From positions 10,634,501 to 10,698,500 of the forward strand of contig NC_069086.1 of the NCBI RefSeq assembly GCF_947172395.1: DNA of 64,000 nt, in the 5' to 3' direction. This document shows positions 60,203 through 64,000 of this stretch, one piece after another. The translations under genes and the position numbers were made by a program. Each line of letters begins with the position of its first letter. The first letter of the stretch is position 1. This DNA is from Bicyclus anynana (lineage: Eukaryota > Arthropoda > Insecta > Lepidoptera > Nymphalidae). The notes below the pieces were generated by a model, which had not been told where the DNA came from, ran no database searches, and worked only from the letters and a program-made list of their open reading frames with translations.

Positions 60203-60920
60203 TCATTAGTGACGATCTATTCACAAATCTAATCATATTGTTTGCTTATTTTCGCAAGTCATTAATAAATCATAGTCTACAACATTCCTAGATACTTGCT
60301 CAGTTTATTGATTCAACTCGAATGAACATCCTTATTCTAGTTTCCCAACATCCTATTGCAATGAAAAACGAAAGCTAAGCTTAGTCTGCTATGAAAATCA
60401 CATGAAAATCCCTATTGGAGCTTCGTAGAGTAATATCAACAGAGTCAATTGGAATTTTTAAATTTTAATCTTTTGTGAATTTAACATTTCTCGCAAGCAT
60501 TAACTAAAGGCTTTCCATTTATTGTCAAAAATAATTTTTATTTTTTGCATTGAAATGGATTACACAGATGAAGTCACCAAGGCTTTACCACAATTGCATG
60601 AATGGTTCAGTTCAGGAACGCATAAAGATAAACACACAAAAAATGTAGTTAGGAATATCAAATTATAAGTACGAGTACCTGCTTACCTTAGTTTTATTAT
60701 TAGACTAGTCAACGCCACGCAGTTTCATTCACGTAGTTCCCGTGAGATCTTACGGGTATAAGATATAAGCTATGATACTCACAAATAACATGTCTTTCTT
60801 GTGTAAATCCAGAGATTACCAACTACCACCACAACCAAAAACAACCACACCACAATATCTTATTGATATTACCCACAACAACACCACAATATCTTATTGA
60901 TATTATCCATATCTATTAAA

Positions 60921-61168
60921 TGCATGCACCTCCAACTTTTCAGTTGTGTGCATTTTAAGAAATTAAATATCACGTGTCTCAAACGGAGAAAGAAAAACAT
61001 CGTGAGGAAACCTTCATACCAGAGAATTTTCTTAATTCTCTGCGTGTGTGACGTCTGCCAATCCGCATTAGGCCAGTGTGGTGGACTATTGGCCTAACTC
61101 CTCTCATTGTAAGAGGAGACTGGAGCTCAGCAGTGAGCCGAATATGGTTGATAATGATGATAAAGTTA
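60921..61168 (+). mobile_element. tRNA-derived SINE, 5'-truncated, with 3' end
   Basis: It starts in the body (GCATGCACCTCCAACTTTTC) and continues through GTGAGGAAACCTTCATACCA to the 3' end AATCCGCATTAGGCCAGTGT, GCTCAGCAGTGAGCCGAATA and a TGATAATGATGATAA tail. Same family as 16163-16378; together the two copies show the whole element. Confidence 0.85.
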
Positions 61169-61561
61169 TTAGGTATGTAATGATAACAACCGGGACAAAC
61201 GCCTTACTCTTTGCGTGCTCAGTAAGGCACAAAGATGAGAAACACAATCAACTTAACATCGGACTGGTGTTGATCGAATTACCGTTATTTTAGAAAAATA
61301 TTTACTGTAGACACAGCTCCACGGTTTTTTGTGCTACTTTGCACTAGCATACTCTGCCTTCTATTTACAATGGTATAAATATATATAGTATATGTAACTC
61401 ACTGATTATAATCTTTCCATTCATCAAAGATTTTTTTAAAATGAGTTCAGTAGTTTCCATAGATTTAATAGAGTAAAGATTCACTAGATAATCTAAAGTA
61501 GTTTCAGAACCTATTCGTAACAAACAAACAGTAAAATTTCACTTCTTTAAAATCTATGTTA
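61169..61561. other. Rim intron 1, no recognised content
   Basis: AT-rich DNA between two repeats; nothing identified. Confidence 0.4.
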
Positions 61562-61753
61562 TCTATACTAATATTATAAAGCTGAAGAGTTCGTTTGTTT
61601 GAACGCGCTAATCTCAGGAAATACTGGTTCGATTTGAAAAATTCTTTCAGTATTAGATAACCTATTTATTGAAGAAGGCTATAGTTTATATATTATCCCC
61701 GTATTTCTACGGGATCGTGAACCACGCGGATGAAACCGCGCGGCGTCAGCTAG
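61562..61753 (+). repeat. Helitron-like repeat, both ends present
   Basis: It begins TCTATACTAATATTATAAAG after an A and ends GGCGTCAGCTAG before a T, the TC...CTAG pattern with A/T target expected of Helitrons. Internal blocks are shared with five other fragments in the window. It is about 192 bp, non-coding. Confidence 0.6.
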
Positions 61754-61979
61754 TGTTAGTATACTTAGATTTTATTTTTTGATACTTTGATAAAGAAGGT
61801 CTCTGTGTGATGCGTGAAACTTATCCTTTATCTATCAATTGGTAGGAATAGTTGATGGACCAAGTCTATCCGTAGCACACTGCATATTGTATCGTGCTAC
61901 GAATACTACGGAACCCTTCAATGCGCATCGCCTGGTATGTTCTCAAATGTTGCCGATTCCTTAGTCTGTTTAACCAAAT

Positions 61980-62130
61980 GATATTAGACTAGTTGAGGCC
62001 CCGCGGTTATATCCGCGTACTTCCTGTGCCCTTAACAATTCGGGGATAAAACATAGCCTATGACATTAACAAATACCGTGGCTTTCGAGTGGTAAAAGAA
62101 TTTTCAAAATCAGTTTAGTCGATCCAGAGA
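61980..62130 (+). repeat. Dispersed repeat fragment related to the Helitron-like family
   Basis: CGCGGTTATATCCGCGTACT, AATTCGGGGATAAAACATAG and AGTGGTAAAAGAATTTTCAA resemble the same broad class of lepidopteran repeats as 61562-61753. A second fragment starting AACTAGCGGACGCCCGCGAC lies at 62326-62480. Confidence 0.4.
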
Positions 62131-62640
62131 TTGTATTGTATGGATTTATTTGAAATAAGTACAAAACAAATCCAAAAATGTTGTAAAAGTAAAGAAGAAT
62201 AGTTTTAACCTCAACATTGGTAATTTTTATAGAAAAAAAATCCACGATATCTTTAATTGTGTTAACAGAAAAGTTTATAAACAAGTAGTTGGTATGCATG
62301 TTGTATTTGTCCGTCAATATATTTTTAACTAGCGGACGCCCGCGACTCCGTTTGCCCTTAAACCTCCATAATGAAAATCTTAGTGGATACCTACTAACTA
62401 TAAACTACCTCCCTGCCAAATTTTGTCGTTGTACATCAAGCGAATTTCAAGATTTGGTGTTGAATGACCTTTCGTAATATATAAGATTTGGCAGCATTAT
62501 AATGATGTCGCCCACGGATCACGGCGCAGCGACCACAGGGAATAAACCGAAGGTTTACCATTATGATTTCCGAACAAACTAAACTTTTTCACCAGCAGAT
62601 ACATTATTTCAAGTTACTTATAATTTTATTTATGCTTTAC

Positions 62641-62948
62641 ATGTTAGCCCTTGACTACAATCTCGTCTGATGGTAAGTGATGATGCAATCTAAGACGGAA
62701 GCGGGCTAACTTGTTAACAGGAGGATGAAAATCCACACCCGTTTCGGTTTCTACACGACATCATACCGAAACGCTAAATCGCTTGGCAATACGTCTTTGT
62801 CGGTAGGGTGGTAACTAGTCACGGCCGAAGCCTCCCACCAGCCAGACCTGGACCAATTAAGAAAAACTCAATCGGCCCAGCCGGGGATCGAACCCAGGAC
62901 CTCCGTCTTATAAATCCACCGCGCATACCACTGCGCCACGAAGGCCGT
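62641..62948 (-). mobile_element. tRNA-derived SINE, nearly full length
   Basis: On the minus strand the head reads GGCCTTCGTGGCGCAGTGGT (box A) and CTGGGTTCGATCCCCGGC (box B), then the body and a 3' end with TTAGCCCGCTTCCGTCTTAG. It matches 45658-45953 throughout. The short plus-strand frame crossing it is not a gene. Confidence 0.85.
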
Positions 62949-62999
62949 CATATTTACATTAACAATACGTTTTATTTACTTTTTTTTTAAACAACTAGA

Positions 63000-63250
63000 A
63001 GCCATACTACTTGTGAGTGTCATAGGCTATCTCCGTATACACACGGGAACGGAATATACGCGAGTGAAATCGCAGGGCGTCTGCTAGTATACAATAATAT
63101 TATAAAGAGGAAATTGTATCTTTGTATCTAAAGAAAAAAAACTCAAAAATTACTGGACCGATTTGAAAAATTCTTTCACCAGTAGGAAGTTACATTATCA
63201 GGAAGTAAGTAGGCTATATTGTATCCCCATATTTCCACGGCAATGGGAAC
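63000..63250 (+). repeat. Two abutting Helitron-like fragments
   Basis: One piece ends in GCAGGGCGTCTGCTAG at about 63087. The next begins immediately with TATACAATAATATTATAAAG and continues through ACTGGACCGATTTGAAAAAT. This suggests insertion of one copy at or into the end of another. Confidence 0.45.
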
Positions 63251-63379
63251 TACATTCATGGGTTCATGCTGGTATTTTTTTTGGATCTTCCACTGTACAA
63301 TTTATATTTATAAAAGAGTTTTGTCATACACACCATGCCGAGACCAAGCGAAGATGTCGAGTCAGCCTTAATCACGAGC

Positions 63380-63860
63380 AAAGAGTAAATTAACATATAG
63401 GGTTCACGAGGCATTGTCTTGCATATTTTTATGGATCCGTAAAGATGAAAACGGAACCCTAGTACTGATGGTAAGCGTCCACAGATTTGCATCGCTTTAA
63501 ACGGATTTTTAATTTTACGCGTAGATTCGTGCGATCCGTACGATGCGGATCAGTGGACGAATTTGTATGACTCTCTACACCAAGAATGTTACAATATATT
63601 TGATGCGATCCGTCCGATACGTACGATGCGATCTGTGGACGCCTACCATAAGACTCTGATGTCCGTCCGTCTATCACCAGGTTGTATCTCATGAAGCGTA
63701 ATAGATAAACAGTTAAAATTTTCACACATGAGTATTTCGGTTGCTACTATAACAAATAATATTAAAAAAAAAACAGATTAAAATATATACGGGGGCTCAT
63801 ACAACAAACGTGATGTTTTGCCATTTTTAGTGAAAGAGTCCGAGTCGCACTTAGCCGGTT
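63380..63860. repeat. Lepidopteran GGAACCC-type repeat split by a nested MITE
   Basis: Left part: GATGAAAACGGAACCCT. Right part: GATGTCCGTCCGTCTATCAC, GGTTGTATCTCATGAAGCG and the end GTCCGAGTCGCACTTAGCCG. In other copies these two parts are contiguous, so the interval between them is an insertion. Confidence 0.55.
63468..63649. repeat. Nested MITE with ATGGTAAGCGTCCACAG ends
   Basis: Ends ATGGTAAGCGTCCACAGATT and the reverse complement of GATCTGTGGACGCCTACCAT are inverted. The interior contains GATCCGTACGATGCGGATCA and a related inverted copy TGCGATCCGTCCGATACGTA. It has no coding capacity. Confidence 0.65.
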
Positions 63861-63914
63861 ATTTAATTCGTTTCTTGCAGTATTAATGTTGTGTGTCTTG
63901 TAAGTAATATTCTA

Positions 63915-64000
63915 AACCAGCCCCTATAGCCAAGTGACACGTCGATTCTCTTTCTACGATCGCTAAGGTTTCGAAAACTAGAAAAATGTATCGGAATGAC
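63915..64000. repeat. Palindromic MITE with central CACGTG, copy 3 (cut by window edge)
   Basis: CCCCTATAGCCAAGTGACAC, GTCGATTCTCTTTCTACGAT and TTTCGAAAACTAGAAAAATG match the left half of 26634-26833. The window ends before the centre. Confidence 0.75.

Noticed and set aside
62808..62990. 60-codon plus frame resembling annotated short proteins
   Set aside because: It is the antisense of a SINE head; such frames are common annotation artefacts.
1..64000. CRISPR arrays, rRNA genes, or bacterial-type operons
   Set aside because: None was seen; the sequence is eukaryotic throughout.

Overview
The window reads as nuclear DNA of an insect, most probably a moth or butterfly. It is AT-rich, its genes have short exons and long introns, and it is full of lepidopteran-style repeats: tRNA-derived SINEs, RTE-type LINEs with GATGAT tails, the AACCTCCTCCTTTTT...GTCGGTTAAAA motif, and many small inverted-repeat (MITE) elements. 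The gene families fit an insect: a divergent nicotinic receptor subunit, a serpin with interchangeable reactive-loop exons, a lipocalin, cysteine string protein and Rim. No bacterial, viral or CRISPR features were seen. The species cannot be named from the sequence.

Layout. 0.5-1.3 kb: Mpv17-type membrane protein (minus). 3.0-3.6 kb: single-exon cysteine string protein (plus), followed by a long AT-rich flank and about 9 kb of repeat-bearing intergenic DNA. 17.0-20.5 kb: four-exon lipocalin (plus) with a truncated RTE insertion in an intron. 21.7-33.6 kb: seven-exon secreted serpin-like gene (minus) with a short, hinge-less reactive loop. One of its introns holds an intronless nicotinic receptor subunit on the opposite strand (24.6-25.9 kb); another holds a full-length LINE with both ORFs open and a 12-bp target duplication (28.0-32.6 kb). 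35.6-55.1 kb: a second serpin (minus), without signal peptide, with seven constant exons and an array of alternative last exons that swap the reactive-site loop (P1 Phe, Arg, Tyr, Cys, Cys, plus two degenerate copies). 57.5-57.9 kb: intronless COX6A-like paralogue (plus). 58.3 kb to the end: first coding exon of Rim (plus) and part of its first intron.

How the pieces relate. The two serpins lie in tandem on the same strand but have diverged: the upstream one keeps a canonical inhibitory hinge and multiplies its specificity by exon duplication, while the downstream one has lost the hinge and is probably non-inhibitory. Csp and Rim are both presynaptic release proteins, but nothing in the sequence links their regulation. 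The strongest leads are the serpin exon array, including its decaying members and stop codons embedded in AATAAA; a tRNA-like module in the LINE 5' UTR that recurs at 55.8 kb; an unusual LINE 5' junction; and the nested receptor gene with an altered pore.

All coordinates, splice sites and repeat boundaries were read by eye; no alignment or database search was run.
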